A DNA stretch of 43,370 bases from Helochares maculicollis (GCA_033557835.1 JAWQRO010000312.1:1-43370); one strand, 5' to 3'. Positions 11,901 through 26,900 are shown, counted from the stretch's first letter. The notes: a model not told the origin generated them from the sequence alone. Made by a program: numbers and translations.

Positions 11901-14900
11901 AAACTAAGCTTGCCATAATTTTTGACCTGGTTGTAAGTCCACAGCTTATAAAGAATATTGGCCTTCATGACGATCAACCATTTACATTCTTGACTGCTTC
12001 ATCTTTACTATGTAGACTTCTATTTCCTCTAACAATTCCCGATTGATTATTATAAGTGCAAACTCTTAATAACAGATATTGATTCTGCAGCACGCAAAAT
12101 GGATATTTGAATTATTTTGTAAATCTTCTTTTCTTTTTGTGGTTCTAATAAATAACGCACTTCTAATTTTGCTTGCTTAGATGATCCTGTTTACTGTGGT
12201 AATTATCTCTTTTATCTGTTCCCACTGCGATATAGTATAGTTTCTCCAAAACATTTAAACTTAACTACTTCCTTATTTTCTTATAAGCCCATTTTTAATC
12301 TCCAATTTCCTCCATCACCATCGTACACTACAATTCACAATCAATCGTACACCAAATCAATGAAAAATACTACTTCATTATTACACAACACATCGACATC
12401 CTTCTGGTTTCAGAAACTTTCCTCTAGCCCACTAACACATTAACCCTCCCAAACCATCAAATCTATCGCTCAGATAGACTTACTCCGGGCGGAGGTACAT
12501 GCGTGGTTGTAAAGTCATCTATAATCCATTCCTACGTTCCTTTACAATCTCTAGTTTCTTTAGAGGCCACAGCTATTGTTGTGGAAATTGACAGCAAGCC
12601 GCTACTACACGACGCAGATCTTGACTATCTACTAAGTTTCACAGAGAGGGTTATTATTGCAGGTGATCCTCTCTACAATTCGAGAACCAGAAACAGGTCA
12701 GGTATCGCCTTGACTAAGTTTCTGGCCGATAAACCGAAGGTAGAGGTTGTTGCTTCGACTGAGCCAACCCACTATGATTTGCAAAACGGCACTTCTGATG
12801 TTTTGGACATTGCTCTTATGAAAATTCTCTCCTTCCCCTACACCGTCACGGTGTCAAGTGAATCAAACTCTGGCCACCGTCCGGTCATCTTAGCAATGTT
12901 CAAAATCCTGCTTCAAAAAGACAACATCTGATCATTCTTTCAGACAAATAATATTAACTGGTCCAAGTTGAAGAATCATATTCACGACCGATCGATATCA
13001 CATCTGTGGAGGATATGGATCAGACCGCACTTCAACTTGGGTCACACATAACCGAGACTATTTATAATTCCAAAATTAACAATTGTAAACGCGACATCCG
13101 CATTTTGAAATTACCCTTGGAAACTCTGGAGCTCATTCGTGAGAAAAATCAAATCGGAAAACAATATTATCAATTCAGGCTTCCCTCCATAAAAACAAAA
13201 TTAAATCAAATGGTCAGACAAATAAATTTCAAAATTAAAACCTTCCGGCAAGAGAAATGAGTTTATAGCGAAAATCGCGGATAATAAATATCCTAAAACC
13301 CTACTAAGAAAGCAAACCCAAATTCCAACCGTCCGTCATAACAGCTCGCCTGTATTGATGAACGAAAAGAAATGCAACATCTTTTCGAAATTACTCGCCA
13401 AAAATACACCCCTTTTGAGATCCCTAAGCGCGACCTCAAAATTAACTGCCGCACCTTTGCTAATGTTCTAAAATCAACGCCAACTCCATCTGGAATCACA
13501 CCCACCACTCTTGACGGCGTCCAAGGCAAAATTTGAGCATTATCAAACACAAAGGAACCCGGCCCAGATAAAATTCACAACGTCATGCAGAAAAGTCGAC
13601 CGCTTTCAGCAGTCGAACATTTGACATTGCTTTTCAACAAATGCTTCGAACTGTCGCACTTCCCTACCCCGTGGAAACGCTCATGGGTAGTATTAGGGGG
13701 ATCGGAAAGTAATGTCGTTTCTGCACGTGTCGATATTTGATTGTCATTTGGTAGCTCATTACGTACTTGGAAGGTGTGTCAAACAGATTTTGCGGTTATT
13801 GTATCATATTTGCTTCTGAATATTTAAATACTGTTTTTTACAATTTGGGGTGAAATTTCCAGCCAAATACCAGAAGAGCATATCCGACATTGTATGCTTT
13901 TTGAGTTTCGCAAGGGTAATACCGCAACTGCTGCGACTAAAAACATTTGCAATGTTTATCCAAGCGCATTGATGGTTCTCCAAGTTTAGATCAAGCAATT
14001 TTGATCTCTCGGACGCCCATCGATCAGGAAGACCAACAACATTAAATAACGACGTATTAAGGTTAAAAGTGGAAGCAAATCCATGTCAAACAATTGAGGA
14101 ACTTTCAAACAGCCTTAACCAACCTTGGTCACCCATCCAAGAACATTTGGCGCAGATTGGAAAAATAAGCAGAGCTGGTGTTTGGGTCCCCCATAATCTA
14201 TCCAAACAGAATAAAGCCAACCGGTCCATCACGTGGAACGTATTGCTTCAACGGCATCGTACAAATCCGTTTTTTTGATCGCTTGATCACTGGAGACGAA
14301 AAATGGATCCTGTACGGCAATTCGAAACTCAAAATGCAATTACCATGAACTACGGCAAAGCCGGGTTTACACCCCAAATAGGCACTTCTGTGTGTTTGGT
14401 GGAATACTCGCGGAATTGTTCACTTTGAAGTATTTAAACCTGGACAAACTGTTAATGCAGATGTCTATTGTGAACAACTGTAACGAATAAACCGGTCTTT
14501 GTTTGAAAAGTATCCAGCAATTGTCAACAGAAAAGGAGTTATTCTGCAACATGACAATGCAAGTCCGCCGCACTGTGCAAAACGGACCTTAGACAAAATT
14601 AACGAATTGGGGTGGGAGATACTGCCTCACCCACCATACGCCCGATATTGCACCCTCGGATTACCATTTATTCCGATCACTGCAACATTGTCTTAGTGGA
14701 AAAAAATTTGATGATGGCCAAAATACTATCTCGACATGTTTTACAGAAAAACCAATTGATTTTTACCGCTTCGGCATTGAAAATTTATATACTAGATGGC
14801 AAAAGTTTGTGTGAATATATTGTTGATTAAAAATAAAAACTTGCTAAAAATGTAGTCGTGTGAATTTAACTTAAGAAAACGACATTACTTTCCGGTCTCC

Positions 14901-17900
14901 CTAATGTAATACTAATTCATAAGAAAGATAATAATATATCCCCAAAAATACCTATTTGCTTTAGGAAGACCAGAGTATTTCTTAAAATTACCGGGTCATT
15001 ACTTAGAGCCATTGTCAAAGAATCCGACAATCCGCACCGTGCTCTTGATTTATTGAAAGCTGGACAAGTCACTAAGACGTGCTCGACGGTCACTTGGTTC
15101 TAGCAGTATCGATACATGGGTGGTTCACCACCCACCAGAATATAGGAATGAGAGAATCTAGTATGTCTAATTCTCAGTCTAGTCAATATATTGTTGATAA
15201 GAACTAAAATCTGGTTAAAAATGTAGTCGTGTGAATTTAACTTAAGAAAACGACATTACTTTCCGGTCCCCCTAATACTAATTCCTAAACCGAACAAAGA
15301 CAGGTCCGATCCCAACAACTATAGACCTATACATCTCCTTAATTCCATCTCGAAACTTCTGGAAAGTCTCATATATTGGTATCTGCTGGACCATCCGGAT
15401 GAAAATGAAATTATCCCCCCATATCATATGTCTAGCAGCCTCCAACTGACCCGTGTCGTCGAAAATGCTCGACATAACTTTAACAACGAAATTGATACCG
15501 GCATCCTACTAGTCGATATCAATCAAGCCTTCGATAAAGTACATCACAAAGCACTCCTGTTAAAACTTATCAAAATTGGAAGTCCGATCTTTCGTTCCAA
15601 AATAATCCGAAGATACCTCCTAGAGAGAACTTTTCATGTCGCAATCAACGACGCTATATACACCCACCCCCCATCCCCGCACTAGCCGGAGTCCCTCAGG
15701 GTAGTATCCTCGGACATGTCTGCTCCTCTAGGGATCCCAAAACCATTAAACATCATTTAGAAACCCAAATAAGCGCTATCGACTCATATCTCGCCCGTTG
15801 GGCTATGAGTCTTAACGCTTCAAAAAGCCAATACACGATATTTTCACAACGCTATATGCTCAATCTCAACTCTCACATCAAATATAAACCCACGAAAATT
15901 CTCCAGAAACTTGTCTGTCTAGGTGTTCATCTAAATAAAAAGTTGAGTTTTGCTGCACATGTCCGCAATACCGCCCAAAAGACTCAGTCTAGGACCAGAA
16001 ACATCTATCCTGTATTTAGATCAAGATCTGCCACACAAAAATCAAATACACTCCTTTATAAATTCTACGCCTCACCTTGCTGGTGCCAAATGGCTTCTAA
16101 ACATCACAACACCCTACAAACAGTACAAAACACCGCACTGCATCTCATCAAAAACATGCCTCGATACACCACCACCACTGACTTACACAAGTTCTCTGTC
16201 ATTGAGCCTCTAAGCTCACATATCAGTGCTTAACTCAACGTTTATCAACAAATTAAAAGACATAAACTCGCTAATCGAGACAAAAACCCAAAGACTACTA
16301 CACTCACCAAAATACCCCTACACCTATACACACGATGATGAAGGAAATGAAAGTTCATAAGCAATCCTCATATCGGCCCTGATCCATAACACGCGTCAAT
16401 TAACGCGCGAAAGTAAGAGAAGATATCTACCGTAGCTAACTGTATCAAGCTCAGACAAACAAAACCAAAGTAAAAGGCAGCTGATGCCAAGCAAAGAACC
16501 TAAAGAAAAAAGAAGAAATCTACTAGTAACAAGTCGAGAAGACTTGACGCTAGAGACTCGTTTCCCCCCTCAAGAAACAGCAACTCACACTAAGCATCTA
16601 TTATTCTTCTTCCAATAGATCTATCAATTTACTATATTTTACAATTTTTATAAACAGAACAGTAGCATCTTTTGCACTAGACTAAACATCAATTAAAAAT
16701 CTGTCCGCAAACATCATTAGTAAGAGCAATACTATACCTGGCCTTGTCCCAAAGAAATAGTTAACAGACTTGTCTTCGCTATTCCTTTATCGGCAGCAAA
16801 CCTGATTAATCCCGCCATAGGGTCAGCTCCAGGTGATAGAATAAACACTAATGGTGAACAGCAATTACTATCATTGTACGACTCCAACAAGTTAAACTGA
16901 GGAGGCTCCAAGTAAGCTTGACCCATTTTTTCCACTATATATTGCTGCCGGATAAAAATGCACATTCTTAAATCAACCCAAATTAAATGAACAGAAAACC
17001 AAGAGTTGGTCAGAGGGTCACAAAACCAACCTGAACAGCGGGAACAATCTTATCACTCCTAATGCATCGTAAGATTACCAAACGTTGGAGATCCTTTACT
17101 TTTTCGTAAGGCGCAGGAAAATTAACTTCATGTGGATTTGGAACGTCATAAAAAATCTTCCATTTATCAACGTTATTCTGCACTGATGCCATAAAATCTT
17201 CTAAGCTGTAAGTAGAAAACTTCCATAATTAAGATGGAGAACCGTTTCTAAACTCAGCGTACCCTGTTAAATGGCTAGCTCGCACAATTTCCGACCAAGA
17301 CTTATCTGTTAGCCATCCAGTTCCTGGGTTGGGATGTGGATTCTCCAATGCGACTCCTCCAGTCAATAAGAACGTAAAGACATCCTCGTCGATAAGGTGC
17401 TGCAATGAAAACACGTAATTCTCGGGCATAATCCTTAAGAAAAGCAAATACCTTAGAACGTAATATCCCAATGGTCAGAACGAAAGAAAATACCAACTTA
17501 TCCTTTTCGAAGAGCGACCTGCAAATGTTCCTGTATATGCTATTGGTGAAATGATTGTTTAAAGATTCAATCCGTTTTTCTAAATTCGAAGTGTGTTCGC
17601 TGTTCATGATCGACTGATTGTACAAATTGATGAACCAGACTAAGGAGTACTGATACATGGGTTCTATATTTGCTAATTCAGTGATGCAGAAGAATAAAAC
17701 TGACGAGTGCTTTGATACGGGCACGTATAAATTTCGAGCATAGTCAATTTCCTTCTCAGTCACAACTGCTATTTTCTGCTTGGCTTGGATGTCTTCGGAG
17801 AGGATTTTACTGGACGATAGAATTTTGATGGCCGTTTCATCCTCAAGGATGTTTCCTTCGGAAGTAGATAAAACTTCCAAAATTTTATCCTCTATTTCTT

Positions 17901-20900
17901 TCAAGGCCTTTTTGTTGTTCGCTCCTTCGACGATCATTCGGTTCTTTTTTTCCTCGAGCTCTGGCCGATCTTTAGCCACGACTATAGCTAGCAATTGGTC
18001 CTGCAAGCCTTGAGGAGTGATCATAAAATTCACCAAAGTTACTTTAACGGCAATTTCAGGCAAGTAATGAGGATTCCTCAGGCGAGTTGAGATGTAAAAC
18101 CGAAAATCGAAAGAGTATTCCAAGACATTTTCACCCAGCTTCAAATACCAAACTCCTTGTTGCTTGTAAACGTTTTTGACCAGCACGGGCTCCAATACGG
18201 CATCGATTTCTTCGCCTATGTTCTCCAGCATTACCGGTGTGCCGAATTGGATAGCGTTTTCCATGACCCGGATGTAATTAGCGTCAGTTAATTTAATAAT
18301 TTGGAGTTTATGTGATTTTTCCATGTTTTTCACCCATTTGTTCGCTTGGCCCTGAGGGTCGATCATTAAAGGCCACCTTCTGGCTTTGGTTGCTATTATG
18401 CCGTTTTCCACGCTGTAGTTATCGACAGGCAACCCTGCAATATTCCAAGCTCTAATGACGACTGGCTCACCTAAAGTGGTCACTAGTGAGAAATGCTCTT
18501 CACAGGGTATACCAATGTTCACGCAGAAGACATTCCATTCCTTCAGGACTCTATTCCTATAAAAAATGATAGATATGAAATACAGCAAACGAAATCTTTG
18601 GATACTTTTAGTCTCTATTATAAAATCTGGTCGATAGTGTCTATTTCACCTACACACATGAAAAGGCAGTTTTTACAATAGAAGTACACTTTCTAGGACT
18701 CTTCGTCTTTTAAATTCGATCTAGCAATATCTCAGACAAATCGGTCATCTACTTCTTACAGCTATAAACTTATCGAGACCTGACAAAACCTAAACCAAGC
18801 GAATTATTTTCAAAACAAATAAAAGATGTCAAGAGTAATAATTTGTGCGCAAAGATACCCAGAATTGAAAACTTTGAAAAGATAAGCAGATACCCGTAAA
18901 AATAAACATTTTGCAAGGCTATAGTTCATGTACATAAGAAATTATTGTTAGGATTAAAGTATTGAAATTTGTGGTTAAAAATACAGTCAATAAGCTATCT
19001 TATGTTGATAGTGATGACATCATAGACTGTAACACATCAAAATCTTGCTAAGATATTTGACAACCAAGATACTATATGTATGAAAGAAAATAGAATTTAC
19101 CGATAATCCACAGTAAATGGTCCTAAGTAAGCCACTGTTCCAGAAGATAGAAGCACATCTCCAATCACATTTCCAAGAAGACCATGGAGATCTTTAGCAG
19201 TGTCCGACCATCTTTGCTTTTCGCCTCCCAAGCCGCCAATGAGCTTCTCAGCCCTGTCAAGTTTTTGCTCGCATAGATCAATCTGATCCTCAAGCTCCTT
19301 CTTTTTCTTCGTTTCTGAAGCAAACTCATCATTGAGGGCTTGCAGTTTATCTGTGATTTCCTGGAGTTGAGCTCTTTTCTCATTTAAAGCATCCATTTGA
19401 AGCGCGAGCTCGGCTTCGGCTTCGGCCAGCCTAGCCTTCTTGGGGGCGACAATCTTGATGACCCTATCATACACCTCCATCGCTCTGATCCATTTGCATA
19501 AGCCCTCGCAAGCGGTTGACACGTTTCGGATGTACTCAGGAAGGAATTCTCTATCTGGGAGATACCTAAGAGGTTAACCAAAAGTGCGTTCAACGATTTT
19601 TTACAGTACAAATTTTTTTATCTCAACTACCTGTCCCGGATTTTTTTCATGATTGGTGGAGGGATGTTGTCTTTATTGTACGTTTTCAAATTTTCTAAGA
19701 ATTTCATATCACCCAGTAGTTTGAGCGATGGTCCCCAAAAGTCCTCTATCATCCTTCCAGTTCCTGGTTCGGGTTTCCTGTCTGGTTTTATGCCTCTCAT
19801 TACGCATACCTACGAAAATTTGTACTTCACTTAGACACATGAATCGTTTAGTGATCCATGACTATTTAAAAGCTAATTTAAAAACGATCATTAACGTATT
19901 CGTATTATTTATTTAGGTATTAGTTGTACTTCAATAAAATACCTTTTTCACATTTTGCGACTGTAAATTGTTGTGTAGCAAATGCCTCTTGAAAACTTGA
20001 AAATGGTTGAGTTTGAAGATACATTTTCGAAGGATGAACTAATTAATTTTGCAGCGAATCGTTAGAGTAGACATTTCTTATCTGAATTGATTACATTTAT
20101 TCTTGATAATAGTAGCAGATTTTTTCTGTCTATAACTGTTCCTTACACAAAAGTGAATCTTAGCCCGCTGCTTAGGCGTTAAACTGGCATTAAACTGTAC
20201 TCATTTTAATCGGTTATTACAATCGTCAAACTTTTTTAGTGCATTTAATGATATAGTGGCTAAGGAAGAGCTAGGTTTCTGCTACGCTTATTACTTGTAA
20301 AAACAGCATACTGATGAATATATTCTGTAAAGTGCTAATTGAGGAATGCCGATTTCTCGGTTTCTCTTTATTGCACTTATAATATGGTAATATTGTATGG
20401 CAATATACAATATACAATCCTAAAATATTAGAATGTACACAAAAATATATATTAGAATCTATAACGCATCGACTGAAAATTCCATAAGGTAAACATTAAA
20501 ACAACAAAGTTTTGGCAAAATTTAACTATACAGGGTGTTGCAGAATTAATTTCCAATACTTAACCCACCAGTTAAGAACGCCAATGTGACCACGACCTGG
20601 TATTTTCTAAGTAAAAATAAAAATGTTAAAAATTAAGCTAAATTGGCATAATTAAAATGATGCCGATAGACCATGCTGTGTTAAAGAATATTATGCAGAC
20701 ACAACAGCACCGTTATTGCTATAAAAATAACGGCATCACAATCAAACACGTCATTAGATCCTTCAAAACCTCGAGATTAAATTTTTTCATGAACGCAAAA
20801 CCGTCCTTAACAAAGAGAATCAGACAAAAAACATAAACAACCATTGAAGTCAAATTTTATAGCTCCGCGTTTTTCGAATAATTTAAAACAGAACGTGACC

Positions 20901-23900
20901 TCGAAAAAAGATCGCTTTGTATTACTACCGTCGCAACAAAAACCATTAAATCTTTCATCGCAAACTAACGTCATCGGTATCTCTATAAAAATACCGGTTA
21001 GATCCGTCATCTTTATCTCTATAAAAATACCGGCATCACAATCAAAACAAAGCGTTAGATCCGTCATAATCACGAGATAAAATTATTTAACCAACATAAA
21101 ACCATCCTAATAACATAAAGACAGAAAAAGAACATAAACAACCATTTAAGTAAAATTTTATTCGAGCGCGTTGTTTTTTGAACTGGATATCGAACGTGAC
21201 CTTGAAAGAATATCGCTTTATATTACCTCCGCAAGAAAGGTGGTTACATCATACATTGCAAACTAAACAATAACTTATTTGTCGACATTCTTTATCGTTA
21301 TAATTCGTTGGCTACTTAAAAATGATGGACTACAGTCAATTTCTATCACAATTAATAATTACAAATTTATGTTATTGCAACGACAGAAACGCATGCTTCG
21401 CATCTCTTACGTCTGTGGTTGTAAATTTATTGCGCTTTACGTTTTTTGATGAGCACCCGCTTTCTTTTTTATCACCTTGTTTACAATAAAATGATGGTTT
21501 TTCTTGTTTCGTGCTGAGTAAATTCAGATGATTTGCATATTAGTAAATATGTCCTTCTCTTGATAAAGAAAAGTTTAGATAACTTACGTAATAGTAAATA
21601 ATTTATTAAAAACAATTTGAAATGAACGCAATTCGACCAAACATATGGCAGTTGTTTTTCTTCTCCTGTTGGGCTGTTAATTTTTTTTTCATCTTTATTT
21701 CTTTTCAGCGAGGTTTTTTTATTATTATTCCATCAGTTTCGAGTCCAAATGCTTTAAGCATAACAAGGAGGTGATTCTTTGAAATATCAGTAAAACTCTT
21801 CTGTATTCGGCCGACGACGTCATTAGGAATTTCAAAAGTGGTTCTTAACATGTACATGTAATTAATATTGCACTTCTTTGAGTTTTGTAACTTTATTTTG
21901 TAACAGGTTGTACAACGCTGAACAAGATCAGTATATATTTTACTTCAACATTTTTACTACAACAAATGTAAACACATTTTCTATATACAAAAAAAGCAAA
22001 CAGTCAGTGAGTGACTCAATATAGAAAAACTGTTTAAGCGAAAATAAACTTGGTAAGATATTGAAAATCGAACCTAACGATTATTGCACCTGAAATAAGA
22101 GAAAAACAACAAGAGAGCGGAGAGGAGATGAAAACGCAGAAAAAGACAGGGAAAATATAAAAGTAGGCAATAAAGTAATATAACAGAGGAGTGCACAGAT
22201 AAAAAAGGAGATAAAGAAATTTACAAAAAAATAATTAACAATCCAAAATAACTATGCAGAAAGTTGATATAAACACACAAAACCAATTGAAAATAGCAAC
22301 TTCTACAAAAAAAACGGGTTGTTGGAAATTAGCTCAACGGAAGAGCAGATAATGGTAACCAACAAAAGAAAGGTTTCTTAAGTAAGATAAATTAAAATAT
22401 ATAAATAACTGATGATATAATTCCAAAATCCTCCAAGGGAAACTATGGAAAAGGAGATCAAAACAAAGGAATACGGAACAGTTTTGTAAATTAGATTCCA
22501 AACATTATTATTCGATGAGAGATTGTGACGGTGGAGCAAAGTTTCTAACACTCTTGCGAGAGCTGAATAAGTCCCAAAAATTTAATAGGCGTACAAAATA
22601 GACAATGGCTTTGTAGCTATTGAAGTTGTCTTCAATAGCTATGAAATCATATAAGAAGAAAAGTCTGAAAACTAGTAAAAGAAATGAAATGATATTAAGT
22701 GCAAATAATGGCAATTCGACAAATAAAGCTATTGAGAAAAAAGAATGGTAAATAGAATCTCAAGAAAGAATGCAAGTTATTTTTCTTCATCTTTTGCTCT
22801 AATGGCCATTTTTTGATTGTTTTAAAATGCTAATTAATTTCGCCCAACTTTTGTTAATACTAATTTTTCACATTCTAAATTTGTAAAATTTGTGCCATAT
22901 TACACGATATCATGAACACATAATCTTGAGATTCGATTCGTTTTGCATATTATGTCTTAATATTAAACACAGCTTTCTTCGTGCTCTTTTTATTTTTACA
23001 TTTTCAACTTTTCTATAGATTTTATTTAGTAAAGTTAAATTAACACTCTAAATAGAGAGAGAGAGAGGGAGCAGCTTAGTTGGACTGTAGCAATAAATAA
23101 ATCGAGCTATTCCTGAATGCAAGGAACGAGCAGGATTTCATTGTAGAGAAAAATCAATATTTTCCTCTAAATTTGTGAAAGAATAATCCCTTTTAGATTT
23201 AAATGATTTTCTAGTACCCTTTTCTTCAAAGTTTAAGCTTTTAAACTTCAGATTTCATGACGTTTTATTTTGCAACTTTTTGATGTAAGATTGAAGAAAT
23301 ATATTTGACACTTTAAATTGTCATAGTATATTCTAGCACATTCTAGTTCTAAATTTCTTTTGTATCAACATTTCTAACTAAACATATGTAAATCATACTT
23401 ACTGCTTCCAAGACTAGCTTTACAGCAGATGGAGGATTCTTCATGGACTTTACCACAGTGATATCAGCTGGCTTCAAAGTATCAAGAGCCTCCAGAGCAG
23501 CATTCAAAGCCGGTATAGCTTCAGCTAAATCCGACTCGCAATCATCTTTAATAGCTTGAGCAGCTGCAGCCGCCTCATTAGCCACAGCTTCATCTGCCGC
23601 TACAATCTTTAAACAAAATTAAGGCATGCAAACACATATTAAAGGCGCTTATCTAATTGAGACTACCAAAATTTTCAAATCTTAAAAACTTGCATTTACG
23701 TTTGCAATTTAATAACTCAGAATTCTAAGTTTACTCATACTCAGATTTCAATTTTGTAACCATATCTTCGTAAGCGTTTGTATTATAAAACAAGGTACGG
23801 AATGCTGCAAGTTTCTAACAAAATAACCTACCTCTTTCTTCGCTTCCACTATAACAGTATCCTGCTCAATTTTAATCATCAACTTTTCAGTCTTCGCAGA

Positions 23901-26900
23901 AGCTACAACCAATTTGGGTTGCAACAAATGCAGTTCTTCTTGCATCAATCCAATTTGGCCAGCGGCAAAATCTAGTTTATCCAGCCCAGTTATGTACCTA
24001 TCTCGCTGCAAGGTAATTTGGTCGACTTTCATATAAAATAAATTGGTGAACGTCTGGATCAATTCCAAGTAAGAAGTCGGAGTCACATAAGTCCTGCGCT
24101 TCTGCTCCTCGTAGAACTGCTCTGACGCCTGCTGGATTGTCATGTGGAAATGCTGGCAGATCAAAACGCATTTTTCTATCATATCGGGAGTAAAATTTGT
24201 CTTCGACAAAAACATATAAGCGACCCGCTCCAAAGCATCATCAGGCCAAACGTGGAACCAGTCGATCGTGGAACAACTTATCAAAGACGGAAACATCCGA
24301 CAACGAACTCTGAAGCTATCCCCAATAGGACTCATGCATAAAGCTATGCGAAGGTTATGTCTGATCCTCTCTATGTAAAAGGTGTACAAAGCCAACGGGG
24401 TCGTATCTATCTTTTTACCCTGAAAAAAGACAAAACACTAAATAGGCACTTCAGTAAAAGCTGAGTCTTACGGAATCTCTGGCTGCCGACTGCATTTTTT
24501 CTAGAATTTCCGCCTTTTCGTCCGGTTGGTACAGATTAGGCACGTCTCCTGTATTGATGACCATGTTGATGTCTTCGAGGAAGCCTTCATCTGCTATTTG
24601 GGTGTCCGCAAATAGAAAAACAATCGGCTTCCCTTCTATGCCGGCCTTCAGAAGCAATCTCTTCAGGTCATCCCTCCATTCTGTGATTCCGTAGTTCCTA
24701 GACAACTCGATTTCAAAAATATTGTACTCAGCCATAGACGTGGCTAATTTAACGGAGCTGTGCCTTCCAGAGCCTCCGATCCCCACAAGCATGGCATTGC
24801 CGTTCTCTTGGCTGATAATCCGAGAGACCCTCGAAATGTGCTCGATTGCGAATTTGAAGAGCACCAAGTTCATGGGTGATTTCGATAGCATATTGTAGTC
24901 ATTCAGGTATGATACCATTTGCTCTACAAGCAGATCGAAGTCCGTTATTTCATCGTATATTTTTATTTCTGCGTCTGGTTCCATGTAGTTGCCGAAAATT
25001 AAACTTCTCATGTGCTCTGTATTTAGTTTTTCGTCGGGCCCTGTGATCGATTCCATGGCTTTTTCCATGTGCTGTCGTAGACCTTGATAGCAAGATCTTT
25101 TGACGATCTCGAAAAGAGAGTTTTTGTCTTCTTCGTCGATGAGGCGGTCATTGAAAACTCTATAACATTCATGAACCCATAGCCGGACTAATTTGTCTGG
25201 TTCTTGTAAGCGAGGAGCTGCAAAAATATATCTTGTTTGTATAGTCCGGCTGCATTTTGGTACTGCTTTTGGGTATTAGAAATAGCTCTCGCTCAATGAA
25301 TTAGATTGTGATGATACTAACAATTTTTTAATTCATGAATGTTTATTAACCTTATTCTAATTAATGTCTTAACTATATGGAGCACTTTAGTAATTTTCAA
25401 ACATTTAATCAAGAGAGGAGATAAAACGTTAAAGAATGATATTTCCATAAAAATTAAATAATATAGTTTTAGTCGAAAGCGAAAAGCGCTTGAAGGCATT
25501 ACAGATTATTAGGTGACTTGTGTTCGTATCGAACATGTCAGTGAGCACCTAGTTAGAATTAGAAAAACAGGCTACTGACTATGGAAAACAGTTCAAAGTT
25601 CGTTTGGAGACTTGATGTGAGGTGTTCCTACAAAACGATCCCAATATAGCAAACAAATTTTTTATAGATATAGAACAGCTATTTAGATGGAGCAAGAATA
25701 TAATAAGAGAAGGAAATAATAAAATTAAACCATGAGTTTTTGTGGAACTAATAAAGGCCATTCGAATAAGGGATAAAATGAAAAACAAAACATGCCGCAA
25801 TTATCTCAACAAATATAAAAATAAGTAACTCAGATTCTATAAAAATCTAATTGTGGAATAGGACTAATAACTACAAACACGCGAGAAAACTAATATAAAA
25901 AATAACCAGTAAAGGTGAAAATAAAAAGGTTATCGCTGTTATCACACGTGTAGGAATAATATCGGATAAAAGGGACATTTCTGATAAGCTTAATGATTAT
26001 TTCTCTAGGATACGTGGTGGCGACATCTTCAGTAAACCAATTAAATTCTAAAATGATTGTCGAAAATGATAAATCTACATTGCAAGTTTTAAAATTAAAG
26101 CAGCGCCTTTTATTTTTGAATGTGGGAACAGATGAAAGTCGGAGGGAGCTAGATATGGCGATTATAGTGGATGTTCCAAGCATTCGTACTTCAATTTGAC
26201 GAATTTTGCTATTACAACATCGCTGGTATAGAAAAGTTCTTATTACATAACGATATTCATTTTTTATCATTTTTAAACTATGGCTTTGATACATCTAGAT
26301 GCAAAAGTTTGTAAACTAAACTTTACATAATATATCTAGTTGAAATTGTATGTGTTCATACAAAGAATGAATACACTTAAATCATTTATGCATTTGTTTC
26401 AACTAGTGGAGCACAGGTGTCACTCCGCGCACTTTCGTACCAGCAAGTAATTCAAATTTTAACAAAAATAATGAAAAAGTTAACGAGATTAAACGCCAAA
26501 CGAGACGGTATAAGCTACACTTTGACAAAAAAGATATATTGTTGTAAAAATTGATTTGTGCCAATGATAGTTTATTCAAATATTATAGATCGTATTCCAA
26601 TTTATGCCATCACCAAACTGAGAGAATTGTTAATTTGATTTAAAAAACAGGCGATAAACTATGAAAATCTGTTCAACGATTTTTTAATTGAAGAGTTATT
26701 ATGATTTGTACCTAGAGTAAGATACCAATATAACAATATAGTGACATTTCCAACAATATACGTTGCTGACAGGGTGATGCTAAAAGAGCCCGTCAGGAGG
26801 TCCTTGGCTTCACGAAGCGAGGCCCAACATCTTTGAGGGAATAGTAAAACTTAGTTCAGTACCATACAAGATTAGAAAGGGACTTCTCATGGCTCTAGCT

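Larger units (their letters stand above)
12300..16430 (+). mobile_element. Jockey-clade-like LINE, decayed, with nested mariner
   Basis: Translation in shifting frames gives, in order, an apurinic-type endonuclease region (about 12360-12931), a pre-RT linker with KEPGPDKIHNVMQKSR-like text (13550-13600) and FPTPWKRSWVV. A mariner lies inside this region. After it come IPKPNKDRSDPNNYRPI and a reverse transcriptase (15285-15710), then a post-RT region to about 16230. The order is that of jockey/CR1-type ORF2. Many stops and shifts make it inactive. Exact 5' and 3' ends are not clear; no poly-A tail is obvious. Confidence 0.85.
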
